A DNA stretch of 64,000 nucleotides from Candidatus Bipolaricaulota bacterium (GTDB lineage Bacteria; Bipolaricaulota; Bipolaricaulia; UBA7950; UBA9294): the NCBI GenBank assembly GCA_030606565.1, contig JAUWGE010000001.1, positions 126,301 to 190,300 of the forward strand, written 5' to 3'. The notes under the pieces were generated by a model. That model saw only the letters and a list, made by a program, of their open reading frames with translations. It made no database searches and had not been told where the DNA came from. Within the stretch, counting starts at the first letter, position 1. Each line of letters begins with the position of its first letter. Positions 8,013 to 16,549 of this stretch are shown one piece after another. The translations under genes were made by a program, and so were the position numbers.

Positions 8013-9185
8013 TTGAAAAACCGATCGGTCGTGAGGAAGGCCTTGACGGTATTGTTTCCAACGATCATTCTGGTGCTCGTCTTAGGGGTCGGAGGGGCAC
8101 AGCAGACGAATACCGAGCTCTTCTTGCCCCTATCTCAGATCTATCAATACATCAAAAGCTGCTTTTACTGGCCAGAACGGATCGACGACCAGGAGGCCCT
8201 GTACGGCGCGATGAAGGGGATGGTGAAGCAACTCAACGACCCGCACAGCGAGTTCCTTGATCCTAACGACTACGAACGCTTTGAAAACAGCCTGCAGTCC
8301 GAGTTTAGCGGAGTTGGAATTGAGATCACAATTAAAGATGGTATCCTAACGGTCATTGCCCCACTTGCGGAGACTCCAGCTGAGCAGGCAGGGGTGCTAG
8401 CCGGTGATCAAGTCCTTAAGATCGACGGCGAGCCGACTGTGGAGATAACCCTTACTGAGGCATCGGTCAAAATCAGAGGGGAAGTGGGAACGACTGTCGT
8501 CCTACTTGTGCGACACAAGGACGGTCGTGAAGAGGAAATCTCAATAGTTCGTGGTACGATTCCGCTTGTGTCGGTCACCAGCAAACTAGTCGCAGCCGAT
8601 AGGATCGGTTACATTCGCATCTCGCGCTTTAGCGAGGATGTCACTCTGGAACTCGACACTGCCTTACTGGGGTTTGACCTCGATGGCCTCGACGGACTGA
8701 TCCTTGACTTGCGGAACAATGGAGGGGGGTTCACGGAGGGAGCAGTCCGCGTTGCAAGTCGATTCATCGACAGCGGGCTCATCTTCACTAGCAAAGGACG
8801 GATCAGTGGCCCTCAGAAGTACTGGTCGACGGGAAACGTTGTGCCCAACTTGCCACTTGTGGTCCTGATCAACGGGGGAACTGCAAGCGCGGCTGAAATT
8901 GTCGCCGGCGCCATTCGCGATAACAACATGGGCATTTTGATCGGGGAGCAGTCGTTCGGGAAAGGGGTCATGCAGATTCTGCGAGAGTTTCCCGATGGCT
9001 CTGCACTCAAGTTGACTACCGCAGAGTATTTCACCCCACTAGAACACGCCGTGCATGGTGTCGGCCTCCCCCCGGATATCGAGGTGGCTGAAGACGAGGA
9101 CCCAATTGAGGTAGCGATCGCCTGGATCGACGCTCACCTCGGGGTGCTGATGCCTATCCCCCTCAACGACAGGAACGACATGTGA
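8013..9185 (+). CDS. S41 family C-terminal processing peptidase (CtpA-like) with PDZ domain
   Basis: A ~390-residue periplasmic protease. An N-terminal hydrophobic segment (ALTVLFPTIILVLVLGVGGA) is a signal or anchor, then a helical cap, a PDZ domain (roughly 95-185: FSGVGIEI, LAETPAEQAGVLAGDQVLKIDG) and the S41 core. The catalytic Ser is in NGGTASAAEIV and the Lys 25 residues later in GKGVMQ, the usual Ser-Lys dyad. Such enzymes trim or degrade envelope proteins from their C-termini. TTG 8013 is favoured by GAGGGG 8 nt upstream; GTG 8004 is an in-frame alternative with poor spacing. A TACAAT -10-like box lies at 7985-7990 without a clear -35. Confidence 0.9.
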   Translation: MKNRSVVRKALTVLFPTIILVLVLGVGGAQQTNTELFLPLSQIYQYIKSCFYWPERIDDQEALYGAMKGMVKQLNDPHSEFLDPNDYERFENSLQSEFSGVGIEITIKDGILTVIAPLAETPAEQAGVLAGDQVLKIDGEPTVEITLTEASVKIRGEVGTTVVLLVRHKDGREEEISIVRGTIPLVSVTSKLVAADRIGYIRISRFSEDVTLELDTALLGFDLDGLDGLILDLRNNGGGFTEGAVRVASRFIDSGLIFTSKGRISGPQKYWSTGNVVPNLPLVVLINGGTASAAEIVAGAIRDNNMGILIGEQSFGKGVMQILREFPDGSALKLTTAEYFTPLEHAVHGVGLPPDIEVAEDEDPIEVAIAWIDAHLGVLMPIPLNDRNDM

Positions 9186-9287
9186 GGTTTTCCTTTACCG
9201 GTACAGGCGGCTGGAAAACGGCCCCACTTGCTGGTCGATGATATTGTGACTCGTAACCCGAAACGAGAAGGGATTTAAACTGTTGCC

Positions 9288-10505
9288 ATGAGGAACTACG
9301 ATGTGGTGGTGGTAGGTGGTGGTCCGGCCGGTGCAGTGGCAGCGCGTCACGCCACCGTGGTTGGGGCACGTGTGCTCCTGATCGAACAAGGGGACGGCTC
9401 CGGAGAACCGGCCCGATGCACCGGTCTAGTCAGTCCCCGCACCCTTGACTTACTAGGTGCCTCGACCACAAGCGTCCTGCGGGAGATCCGCGGTGGAACC
9501 CTTCACGCCCCAGGGGGGAGGACCCTCAATATCCGTGCGGACACGGTCAAGGCGGTCGTGCTTGACCGTGGGAGGCTCAACCGCGAGCTGATCGAGTTGG
9601 CAGCCTCCGCCGGCGTTGAGGTGAGAACCCATACACGAGCCGTCGCTGCAACGACCGGCCGCGTTTGGATAAAACATCAAAGAAATAAGGAGGAGTTAAA
9701 AACCGCTGTAATCATTGGGGCCGATGGTCCACAAAGCGCCATTGCTTCGTGGTTTTCCCTACCACATCCAACTCAACTCCTCGTGGCAAGTCAAGTGGTG
9801 GTTACAGAAGACCACCTCACTCCGGACGGCATAGAGGTCTTCTTTGGAAGCGATGTTGCTCCCGGATTCTTCGCCTGGGCAGTCCCTGCTGAGGAGAGAT
9901 GCCTGCGCGTCGGCCTCGCTGCCCCCTTGGGAACCGACACAACTGCCCTTCTTACCCGGTTTCTGGGGCGACGCTTCCCCGGAGAGGTGGTCGAGCAAAT
10001 CAGGGGGATAATCCCGATTGGCACGGTCGAAACGACGGTGGGAGATGGAGTGCTCCTCGTTGGAGACGCTGCGGGACAGGTGAAGCCAACCTCTGGAGGA
10101 GGGATCTACACCGGTGGGATGTGTGCCCGAATCGCCGGTGAGATCGCAGGTTATGCCGCCCTGGCTGGAAAACCAAATCGCACTACACTCGCCGAGTATG
10201 AGCGTCGCTGGCAACGGGAAATCGGCCGCGAGTTGCGTTTTGGCCTCGCCGCTCGTCGCGCTCTCTTCGCTCTCTCAAATAGCGAAATCGATGTGATCTT
10301 CGCCGCCATCGACGAGCCATTGATTCTCAGTCTGATCGCCAAGAAGGGGGACATCGATTACCCGAGCCGGCTCGTCCACTCCTTCCTCCCCCATCAGAAG
10401 TTGTGGCCAAGGCTCCTTGCCCTCATCACCGCCCTTGGCGGCTGGGGAAAAATCGAGGAACTGGCACGGCTCGCCTTTGCCCCGCGCGACCATGTCACCC
10501 TATAA
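9288..10505 (+). CDS. FAD-dependent oxidoreductase, geranylgeranyl reductase family
   Basis: The 405-residue flavoprotein begins with the dinucleotide-binding VVVGGGPAGAVAARHA and has the family motifs CTGLVSPRTLDLLG (residues 46-59) and VGDAAGQVKPTSGGGIYTGG (the FAD-phosphate GD motif and GG loop). Members of COG0644 reduce isoprenoid chains such as geranylgeranyl groups or menaquinone side chains, or act on other hydrophobic substrates, using FADH2. The exact substrate is not determined here. The ATG has no good ribosome site. It ends 12 bp before the O-antigen-ligase gene, likely the same transcript. Confidence 0.82.
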   Translation: MRNYDVVVVGGGPAGAVAARHATVVGARVLLIEQGDGSGEPARCTGLVSPRTLDLLGASTTSVLREIRGGTLHAPGGRTLNIRADTVKAVVLDRGRLNRELIELAASAGVEVRTHTRAVAATTGRVWIKHQRNKEELKTAVIIGADGPQSAIASWFSLPHPTQLLVASQVVVTEDHLTPDGIEVFFGSDVAPGFFAWAVPAEERCLRVGLAAPLGTDTTALLTRFLGRRFPGEVVEQIRGIIPIGTVETTVGDGVLLVGDAAGQVKPTSGGGIYTGGMCARIAGEIAGYAALAGKPNRTTLAEYERRWQREIGRELRFGLAARRALFALSNSEIDVIFAAIDEPLILSLIAKKGDIDYPSRLVHSFLPHQKLWPRLLALITALGGWGKIEELARLAFAPRDHVTL

Positions 10506-10517
10506 TGCCTAAAGATC

Positions 10518-12590
10518 ATGGCGAAAAAGTCCGCAAAGAGGAAGAAGACACCGCAGAACTGGCGTTCTAAGATCCTGTTTGAACGCGTGATGGTCTACTT
10601 GATCGCCCTGTTCGTCTTCGTCTTGCCGCTTTTTATCTGGCCAGGGAGCACGGAGTACGGCTACGATAAGTCGATTTTCGCTCTCATCGGGATCTCGATC
10701 CTTCTTATTCTCTGGGGAGGCTCCACCTGGCTAAAAGGGGAGTGGCGAATCCGCCTTCCCTGGATAACCTTCCCCGCCCTCGGATTGATCCTTGTCTCCC
10801 TCCTCTCGCTCACCCATGCTATAAACGGCCGCGTGGTGATCCAAAGCCTCACGCTCCTCGCGTTCTTCTTCCTGTTTTACCTGGTAGTAACAAACCTCGT
10901 AAAGGAGAAGCGTGACGTTGCCCTGATCCTCTATTGCCTTCTTCTATCGTCATTTTTGGCCTCGCTCTACGGCCTTTTGCAGTACCTAGGAGTGATGCTC
11001 GGGGCAAGCGGTGGGCATGGTCTTGGAGAGATGATATCCACGATGGGGAACCGCAACTATTTGGGTGGATTCACCGCCTACCTCCTTTTCCCCTCTGTCA
11101 TCCTGATCGTTCGGCTCCGTTCTCGGCTCCTACGTGCCCTTGCTATCGGGCTTATTTCCTTCAACTTTGGGACGGCAATGCTCGTCAACCAAATGGGAGT
11201 GGTTGTCGCACTGATCGTCGCCGCGGTTGCGTTTCTCATTGGGTGGGCCATCTTCCGGCCGATTGATCCGATCCGCCAAAACCGCGGATGGCTTATCGCT
11301 TTTCTTTTCCTTCTTCTTTTCACCTTTCTCGTCGAGGCCCCGTCCGGGCCTCTCAATTCGGTCGTCGGACTTTCAGCGGATGGGAGTTCTTGGATCGCCC
11401 AGTTCTGGGCGCGAAACTCAGGTAAGGTTCGTTCGTGGGACTGGTGGGTCGGCTGGGAGATGTTCAAGGATCACCCCGTCGTTGGGGTGGGGCTCGGTAA
11501 CTACAAGCTTAACTTCATTCCGTACAAGGCGAAGTTCCTCGCGTCCCCTCAGGGGGCAGGCTACAACTTCCACATCGCCCGCGCGGCACAGGCGCATAAC
11601 GAGTATGTGCAGGTGACGGCGGAGCTCGGCTCACTCGGGATCCTCGCTCTCCTCGCCCTGCTGATCACAGCTCCCATCTGTTTTTGGATTAGGCTCCACC
11701 GTAACTTAAATGAAGGAGACCGCTTCGATCTGCTCCTTTTTTCCTGTGGAGTCGTTGCGTTCCTGGTGCACGCCCTGGTCAGCTTCCCCGCTCACCTTCC
11801 TGCCTCCTGCCTCGTTCTTGTCCTTGTGCTTGGCCTCGCCTCCTCGCGCACCTACGGCGAGGCAGCCGAGGTGCGCGTCAGCCTCAAGAAATGGCCGCTC
11901 AAAGTCTTCGTCACAGTGCTCATCGCTTTTTGCCTGCTTGTCTCCGTAATCGCTGCCCGCGACTTCTCCGCTGACCTTCTCCTTGGCCAGGGAATCAGGC
12001 AGCTTCAGATGGGACAGTTCCGGCTCGCCGAAGCGACCCTCGAACGAAGCGCCCGTCTCGACTTCTGTCCCCGCCAAGTCTACTATCACCTTGCCACGGC
12101 GAAGATTAAACAGGGCCGCTACGAAGAGGCAAGGGTTGATCTGGAGCTGTGCCGCACCCGCTTCGTCGTGGAAAACCTCTATCTCAATCTGGCAAGCCTA
12201 GCCGCGAACCTGGGGGACTTGAAGACGGCACGGCAGGACTTAGAGCTGCTACTGGCTACCCATCCCCATCCCACCCTTCAAATCCAGGCTGAGTACCTGG
12301 ATAAGTACCTGGAAGCGATAATCACCATCCAAGAAGGGGACTACAACCGCGCCACGGACATACTGGAAACGCTTATCCAGAAACACCCAACCTTCGAGCG
12401 GTCCTACATCGCCCTTGGCGATCTGTACCGGATGAGGGGAATGCCAGTCAACGCGCGCAAGAACTATGAAAAGGCCCTTGAATTGATCGATGAGAAGCTC
12501 ACTAAGGCGAAACTGCGCAGTGAGATCGAGGTTCTCATAAAGGAGAAGGAGGCCGTGGAGGCCAGTCTCACCAAATTGCCTTCCTCTTGA
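10518..12590 (+). CDS. O-antigen ligase/polymerase-like membrane protein with C-terminal TPRs
   Basis: The 690-residue protein opens with a basic stretch, then about a dozen membrane segments. A large periplasmic loop holds WEMFKDHPVVGVGLGNY and AQAHNEYVQVTAELGSLG, the Wzy_C (O-antigen ligase) signature with its His-Asn-Glu. After the last membrane segment (about 460-480) the final ~200 residues form TPR-like helical repeats, for example LGQGIRQLQMGQFRLAEATL and DYNRATDILETLIQKHP. This WaaL/PglL-like plus TPR arrangement is seen in candidate-phylum and thermophilic genomes, where it probably joins or polymerises lipid-linked glycans on the outer face of the inner membrane. There are no glycosyltransferases nearby. 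Confidence 0.82.
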   Translation: MAKKSAKRKKTPQNWRSKILFERVMVYLIALFVFVLPLFIWPGSTEYGYDKSIFALIGISILLILWGGSTWLKGEWRIRLPWITFPALGLILVSLLSLTHAINGRVVIQSLTLLAFFFLFYLVVTNLVKEKRDVALILYCLLLSSFLASLYGLLQYLGVMLGASGGHGLGEMISTMGNRNYLGGFTAYLLFPSVILIVRLRSRLLRALAIGLISFNFGTAMLVNQMGVVVALIVAAVAFLIGWAIFRPIDPIRQNRGWLIAFLFLLLFTFLVEAPSGPLNSVVGLSADGSSWIAQFWARNSGKVRSWDWWVGWEMFKDHPVVGVGLGNYKLNFIPYKAKFLASPQGAGYNFHIARAAQAHNEYVQVTAELGSLGILALLALLITAPICFWIRLHRNLNEGDRFDLLLFSCGVVAFLVHALVSFPAHLPASCLVLVLVLGLASSRTYGEAAEVRVSLKKWPLKVFVTVLIAFCLLVSVIAARDFSADLLLGQGIRQLQMGQFRLAEATLERSARLDFCPRQVYYHLATAKIKQGRYEEARVDLELCRTRFVVENLYLNLASLAANLGDLKTARQDLELLLATHPHPTLQIQAEYLDKYLEAIITIQEGDYNRATDILETLIQKHPTFERSYIALGDLYRMRGMPVNARKNYEKALELIDEKLTKAKLRSEIEVLIKEKEAVEASLTKLPSS

Positions 12591-12597
12591 ACCTTCC

Positions 12598-12626
12598 TTG
12601 AAAGCGCTTCCCGCCCCTCCTATACT
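12598..12626 (+). promoter_or_regulatory. Sigma-70 promoter of secA
   Basis: TTGAAA (12598-12603), a 17-nt spacer and TATACT (12621-12626) lie only 16 nt from the secA ATG. The transcript would carry a leader of about 10 nt without a Shine-Dalgarno. Confidence 0.75.
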
Positions 12627-12642
12627 GAAAGTGTGATTTCTT

Positions 12643-15210
12643 ATGGCAATTGAAGTCATCAAACGAAGCCTCGACTACCTCTTGGGGCAGACAAACACCC
12701 AGCAGCTTAAGCGCTTCCGTTCTCACCTGCGGGCGATAAACACATTATCAAAAGAGATGGAACGCCTTTCCGACGTGGCGCTCCAAGCCAAAACAGAGGA
12801 ATTTCGAAGACGTCTTGAGGCAGGAGAGACAAAGGACAAAATTCGAAATGAGGCGTTTGCTGTGGTGCGCGAGGTCGCTGTGCGCACTGTACAGATGCGA
12901 CCATTCGACGTACAGATCATAGGGGCAATTGCCCTCGATGAACAGAAGATCGCGGAGATGCAAACCGGGGAGGGGAAAACCCTTGTTGCCACCCTCCCCG
13001 CCTACCTGAACGCACTGGTGGGGAAGGTGCACGTGGTAACCGTGAATGATTACCTCGCCCGCCGCGACCGGGAGTGGATGGGCCCGATCTACGAGTTCCT
13101 CGGCCTGTCTGTCGGCCTCCTTCAGGAGGGGATGGAGACCGAGGAGAGAAAATCCGCCTACGCTGCCAATATCACCTATGGAACGAACAACCAGTTCGGG
13201 TTCGACTACCTGCGTGATAACATGGTTCTCTCCACCGACCAAAAAGTCCAGGGACCTCTCGACTACGCGATAGTTGACGAGATCGATAACATCTTGATCG
13301 ACGAGGCACGCACCCCGCTCATCATCTCCGGTTCCACCGCCCAGTCAATCGACCGCTACCGCAAGTTCGCGTCGCTTGTCCGCCGATTCAAGAAGGATGC
13401 AGATTTCGAGATCGACGAGGAGACACGCCGGCTCACCCTCACCGACACAGGGATCCACAAGGGCGAGGAGGCTCTGTCTCTTGAGAACCTATTCGCCCCG
13501 GAGAACACCGACACCCTCCACCACCTTGAGACGGCACTACGCGCGCTGCACTTATTTAAGAAAGAGCATGACTACATCGTTAAGGACGGCCGGGTGATGA
13601 TCGTTGACGAGTTCACCGGGCGGCTGATGCCCGATCGCCGCTACTCCGACGGCCTCCATCAGGCGCTTGAGGCGAAAGAGGGAATGATGGTACAGCGCGA
13701 GTCGCAGACCCTCGCCCAGATCACACTACAGCACTACTTCCAGCTCTATAAGAGAATCTGCGGGATGACCGGCACCGCAAAGACCGAGGAGGAGGAGTTC
13801 AAGCAAATCTACGCCTTGCCAGTACTCGCCATCCTCACCAACCGACCGCTCATCCGCGAGGCGAAACCCGACGTGATCTTCCGCACCCGCAAGGCGAAGT
13901 TCGAGGCGATGGCCGAGGAAGTGGAAAGACTTCACAAGATAGGAAGACCGGTCCTGATCGGGACCAACTCGATCGAGAAATCAGAGCGGCTCGCAGCCTT
14001 GTTCAAGGAGCGCGACCTTCCGCACCATGTGTTAAACGCCAAGTACCACGAGCAGGAGGCGGAGATCATCAAGGAAGCCGGCAAGCCTGGGGCGATTACC
14101 GTCGCCACCAACATGGCCGGCCGTGGGACTGACATCAAGCTCGGCGATGGAGTCGCCGAACTCGGCGGCCTGCATGTCATGGGCGGTCAGCGCCACGAAT
14201 CCCGCCGGATCGACAACCAGCTCCTCGGCCGCTCGGGGCGTCAAGGGGATCCCGGCTCCTCCCAGTTTTACCTCTCACTCGAAGACGACCTCTTGCGTAT
14301 CTTCGGTGGAGACCGGATCGCCTCCGTAATGGATCGATTGGGAATGGAGGAGGGGCAGGCGATCGAACACGACCTCCTCACCGGTGCTATTCGTCGCGCA
14401 CAGAAGCGTGTAGAAGGGCGCAACTTCGAGATCCGAAAGCGTCTCCTTGAATATGACCTCGTCCTTGCTAAGCAGCGCGAGGCGATCTACTCCCTGCGCG
14501 ATCGGTTCCTCTTACCGCCACGCGATGAAGCGGATTCCCTTCCCATGGATGGCCTCGATGACTATCTAGGCGAGCTGCTCGAAGAGTACGCTGAGGGGCT
14601 TATCGCCGACTACGCCAATGCCTCCCGACCCAAGGAAGAATGGAACTTAAAGGGGTTGACCCACGAACTCTCAGCTGCCATTCCCGTCTCGCCACAGACC
14701 CTGGAGGGGAAGGGACCTGATGAGCTCCACAGCGAAGTGGTCGATTGCCTCCATCGCGCCCTCTCCCGGCAGAAGGAGCAGCTCGGCGCGCGCTTCCCCC
14801 TAATCGCACGGTATCTCATTCTCACTACCGTCGATGAGGCCTGGCTTTCCCACCTCTACACCCTCGATGACCTGAAGGAGGGGATCGGATGGACCGCCTA
14901 CGGGGGAACTGACCCGCTCGTCGCCTTCAAGCGTGAGTCGTTCGCGCTCTTTCAGGAAATGCTCGCCCGCGCGGCGCAAAAGATCGTCCGCTCTCTCATC
15001 AATCCACGTCTCGCTGCTCCGGGAGGGGCACGGCAGCCAACCCCTACTCAAGAGGTGAGCTACGTCCACGCACCTGCGGGATCGGTGAGTACAACAGCGA
15101 CAAAACCGAAGCGAAACCCTGTCGTGGCTGTTAAAAAGCCCGGCCGTAACGATCCCTGTCCCTGTGGATCGGGGAAGAAGTACAAAAAGTGCTGCGGCCG
15201 GAATGCTTAG
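12643..15210 (+). CDS. secA: Preprotein translocase ATPase SecA
   Basis: SecA drives unfolded preproteins through SecYEG by ATP hydrolysis. The 855-residue protein shows the N-terminal RAINTLSKEMERLSD region, Walker A QTGEGKT (107-113), VDEIDNILIDEARTPLIISG of the first nucleotide domain, the helicase-like second domain ATNMAGRGTDIKL and GRSGRQGDPGSSQFYLSLED, and the C-terminal zinc motif CPCGSGKKYKKCCG, which binds SecB or ribosomes. The length is normal. No secM-like leader is present; instead the promoter sits almost on the start codon. SecG is encoded 15 kb away in this window. Confidence 0.98.
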   Translation: MAIEVIKRSLDYLLGQTNTQQLKRFRSHLRAINTLSKEMERLSDVALQAKTEEFRRRLEAGETKDKIRNEAFAVVREVAVRTVQMRPFDVQIIGAIALDEQKIAEMQTGEGKTLVATLPAYLNALVGKVHVVTVNDYLARRDREWMGPIYEFLGLSVGLLQEGMETEERKSAYAANITYGTNNQFGFDYLRDNMVLSTDQKVQGPLDYAIVDEIDNILIDEARTPLIISGSTAQSIDRYRKFASLVRRFKKDADFEIDEETRRLTLTDTGIHKGEEALSLENLFAPENTDTLHHLETALRALHLFKKEHDYIVKDGRVMIVDEFTGRLMPDRRYSDGLHQALEAKEGMMVQRESQTLAQITLQHYFQLYKRICGMTGTAKTEEEEFKQIYALPVLAILTNRPLIREAKPDVIFRTRKAKFEAMAEEVERLHKIGRPVLIGTNSIEKSERLAALFKERDLPHHVLNAKYHEQEAEIIKEAGKPGAITVATNMAGRGTDIKLGDGVAELGGLHVMGGQRHESRRIDNQLLGRSGRQGDPGSSQFYLSLEDDLLRIFGGDRIASVMDRLGMEEGQAIEHDLLTGAIRRAQKRVEGRNFEIRKRLLEYDLVLAKQREAIYSLRDRFLLPPRDEADSLPMDGLDDYLGELLEEYAEGLIADYANASRPKEEWNLKGLTHELSAAIPVSPQTLEGKGPDELHSEVVDCLHRALSRQKEQLGARFPLIARYLILTTVDEAWLSHLYTLDDLKEGIGWTAYGGTDPLVAFKRESFALFQEMLARAAQKIVRSLINPRLAAPGGARQPTPTQEVSYVHAPAGSVSTTATKPKRNPVVAVKKPGRNDPCPCGSGKKYKKCCGRNA

Positions 15211-15452
15211 GAGATCCGTTCCAACAGGAGCTCGTCGTCTGTGACGAAGAGCCTGATCAACTCGAAAACTTCCGTATCTTGCTTCTCCTGCCCTGACAGC
15301 TCGTAGGTGATCTCCCTCTTACGCATCATCACTAACCGGTTTCCCAGAGCGATCGCCTGCTCCATGTTGTAGGTAACCATGATCGTGGTGAGATTCCTTG
15401 GTTCCACAAACTCAAGCGTCAAGCGCCAGAGACGATTAAGGTTCCACTTTCC
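15207..15452 (-). pseudogene. Remnant of an ABC transporter ATPase (C-terminal quarter)
   Basis: On the minus strand ~80 residues match the end of an ABC ATPase: LEFVEPRNLTTIMVTYNM followed by EQAIALGNRLVMM and the usual downstream strand. Walker A, signature and Walker B are all absent, and an in-frame TAA (15455-15453) closes the frame just upstream. The H-loop histidine expected in MVTHNM is Tyr here. The best family match by eye is the PhnK-like COG1101 group. A short open stretch on the opposite strand (15420-15557) is also of unclear origin. The piece overlaps the end of secA by 4 bp and looks like debris of a lost transporter. Confidence 0.65.
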
Positions 15453-15560
15453 TTAAAGACCTTCGCCAGGGCGGGCGATCTGATCGAGGAGACAAACCCG
15501 CGTCTCTTGAGGGCCCACTTCAACACTCCCTCCTTTGTGCTGCTTCAGGTGACTTAGTCC

Positions 15561-15589
15561 TTGACAGCTTCAGACGATTCTGTTAGGAT
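15561..15589 (+). promoter_or_regulatory. Sigma-70 promoter of the livGFHM leader
   Basis: TTGACA (15561-15566), 17 nt and TAGGAT (15584-15589). It is followed at once by a ribosome site, a 26-codon ORF, a hairpin and an intrinsic terminator before the first transporter gene. Confidence 0.75.
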
Positions 15590-15607
15590 GCGTCTATAGG
15601 AGGAAAG

Positions 15608-15688
15608 ATGCGACAGGCTTCTATCCTGGAGGTGCGAACGGCTAGCGATACTTTTAATTGCTACTTTATGATTCATTGGGCTAACTAG
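15608..15688 (+). CDS. Putative 26-residue leader peptide of the livGFHM operon
   Basis: ATG 15608 follows GGAGGA with ideal spacing and lies ~20 nt from the promoter. The peptide ends FNCYFMIHWAN, a run of aromatic and large hydrophobic codons. Its stop codon TAG (15686-15688) falls inside the left arm of the 11-bp hairpin that precedes the terminator. The layout of promoter, short ORF, hairpin, terminator and amino-acid transporter is that of translation-coupled attenuation. The peptide is not homologous to any leader I know, so function is inferred from position alone. Confidence 0.5.
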   Translation: MRQASILEVRTASDTFNCYFMIHWAN

Positions 15689-15711
15689 TAGCGCCTGAGA
15701 GGCGCTACTAG
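15685..15711 (+). promoter_or_regulatory. Leader hairpin overlapping the leader-ORF stop codon
   Basis: CTAGTAGCGCC (15685-15695) and GGCGCTACTAG (15701-15711) form a perfect 11-bp stem with loop TGAGA. The segment AGTAGC (15687-15692) can alternatively pair with GCTACT (15660-15665) inside the leader ORF, so ribosome position could switch structures. Confidence 0.6.
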
Positions 15712-15713
15712 AC

Positions 15714-15748
15714 CCGCAAACCGAAAGCCGAAAGGCTTGCGGTTTTTT
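15714..15748 (+). terminator. Intrinsic terminator (attenuator) before livG
   Basis: CCGCAA pairs with TTGCGG (15714-15719/15737-15742) around an inner GCC-GAAA-GGC hairpin, or AACCG with CGGTT, followed by TTTTTT (15743-15748). It lies between the leader ORF and the first transporter gene, where it can only attenuate. Confidence 0.8.
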
Positions 15749-15775
15749 CTTTGCCTGCAACGTGAGGAGGAAAGA

Positions 15776-16549
15776 GTGCTTGTTGTCGAAGACCTTGCCA
15801 AGCAGTTTGGTGGGCTACACGCTGTGGACAGTTGTTCGTTCACGGTAAAGCGAGGTACGATCACCGGGCTGATCGGGCCGAATGGAGCAGGCAAGACTAC
15901 AGTGTTCAATCTCCTCACCGGTTTTCTCAAACCCGATAGCGGCGAGGTTCACCGTGCGGAGGAGAACATCACAGGCCTACCACCCCATCGCGTCTTCCGC
16001 CAGGGAATTTGTAGAACCTTCCAGATTCCGCGTGAATTGAAGGAGATGACGGTTGTGGAAAACCTGATGCTCGTACCCTCCGGACAGCTCGGCGAAAGGA
16101 TGTGGAACCCATTCTTTCGGCCACGGAGGGTGCGTCAGCAGGAGCGTACGATCTGTGATAAGGCGTTTGAAGTCCTGGACTTCTTGCAGCTTTCCCATCT
16201 AAAAGACGAGTATGCGGGGAGCCTCTCCGGCGGCCAGAAGAAGCTCCTGGAACTGGCTCGAACCATGATGGTCGACCCCAGAGTGGTCCTGCTCGATGAA
16301 CCCGGTGCGGGAGTAAACCGCACCCTTTTAAAACGCCTAGCCAGTTCCATTGAACGGTTGTGCAGAGAGACGGGGACAACCTTCCTCATTGTCGAACACG
16401 ATATGGACTTTATCATGAGACTCTGCACCCCGGTGATCGTGATGAGCGAAGGGCGCAAATTGATGGAGGGAACTCCCGCAGAGGTCCAGCAAGACCAACA
16501 GGTACTCGACGCCTACCTCGGGGGACAGTATGTCGCTATTGACGGGTGA
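15776..16549 (+). CDS. livG: Branched-chain/hydrophobic amino acid ABC transporter ATPase LivG
   Basis: This 257-residue ATPase has Walker A GPNGAGKTT, the LivG-type FRQGICRTFQIPRELKEMTV segment, signature LSGGQKKLLELAR and Walker B VVLLDEPGAGVN. It energises a HAAT-family importer. Start GTG 15776 is preceded by GAGGAGG; codons further upstream lie within the terminator and cannot be used. It overlaps livF by 20 nt. The order livG-livF-livH-livM is unusual in placing both ATPases first. The regulatory leader upstream contains a short ORF and an attenuator. The substrate could be branched-chain or aromatic amino acids, since Liv systems are known to carry Phe as well. Confidence 0.9.
   Translation: MLVVEDLAKQFGGLHAVDSCSFTVKRGTITGLIGPNGAGKTTVFNLLTGFLKPDSGEVHRAEENITGLPPHRVFRQGICRTFQIPRELKEMTVVENLMLVPSGQLGERMWNPFFRPRRVRQQERTICDKAFEVLDFLQLSHLKDEYAGSLSGGQKKLLELARTMMVDPRVVLLDEPGAGVNRTLLKRLASSIERLCRETGTTFLIVEHDMDFIMRLCTPVIVMSEGRKLMEGTPAEVQQDQQVLDAYLGGQYVAIDG

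Noticed and set aside
15420-15557. Short plus-strand frame ending in FNTPSFVLLQVT
   Set aside because: It has plausible composition but no start signal, overlaps the ABC remnant in antisense and I could not place it in any family.
15626-15700. Lysine riboswitch (L-box) similarity through GAGGTGCGAAC
   Set aside because: Only this short core matches; the remaining conserved L-box segments are missing, and the region is better explained by a short ORF plus hairpin.
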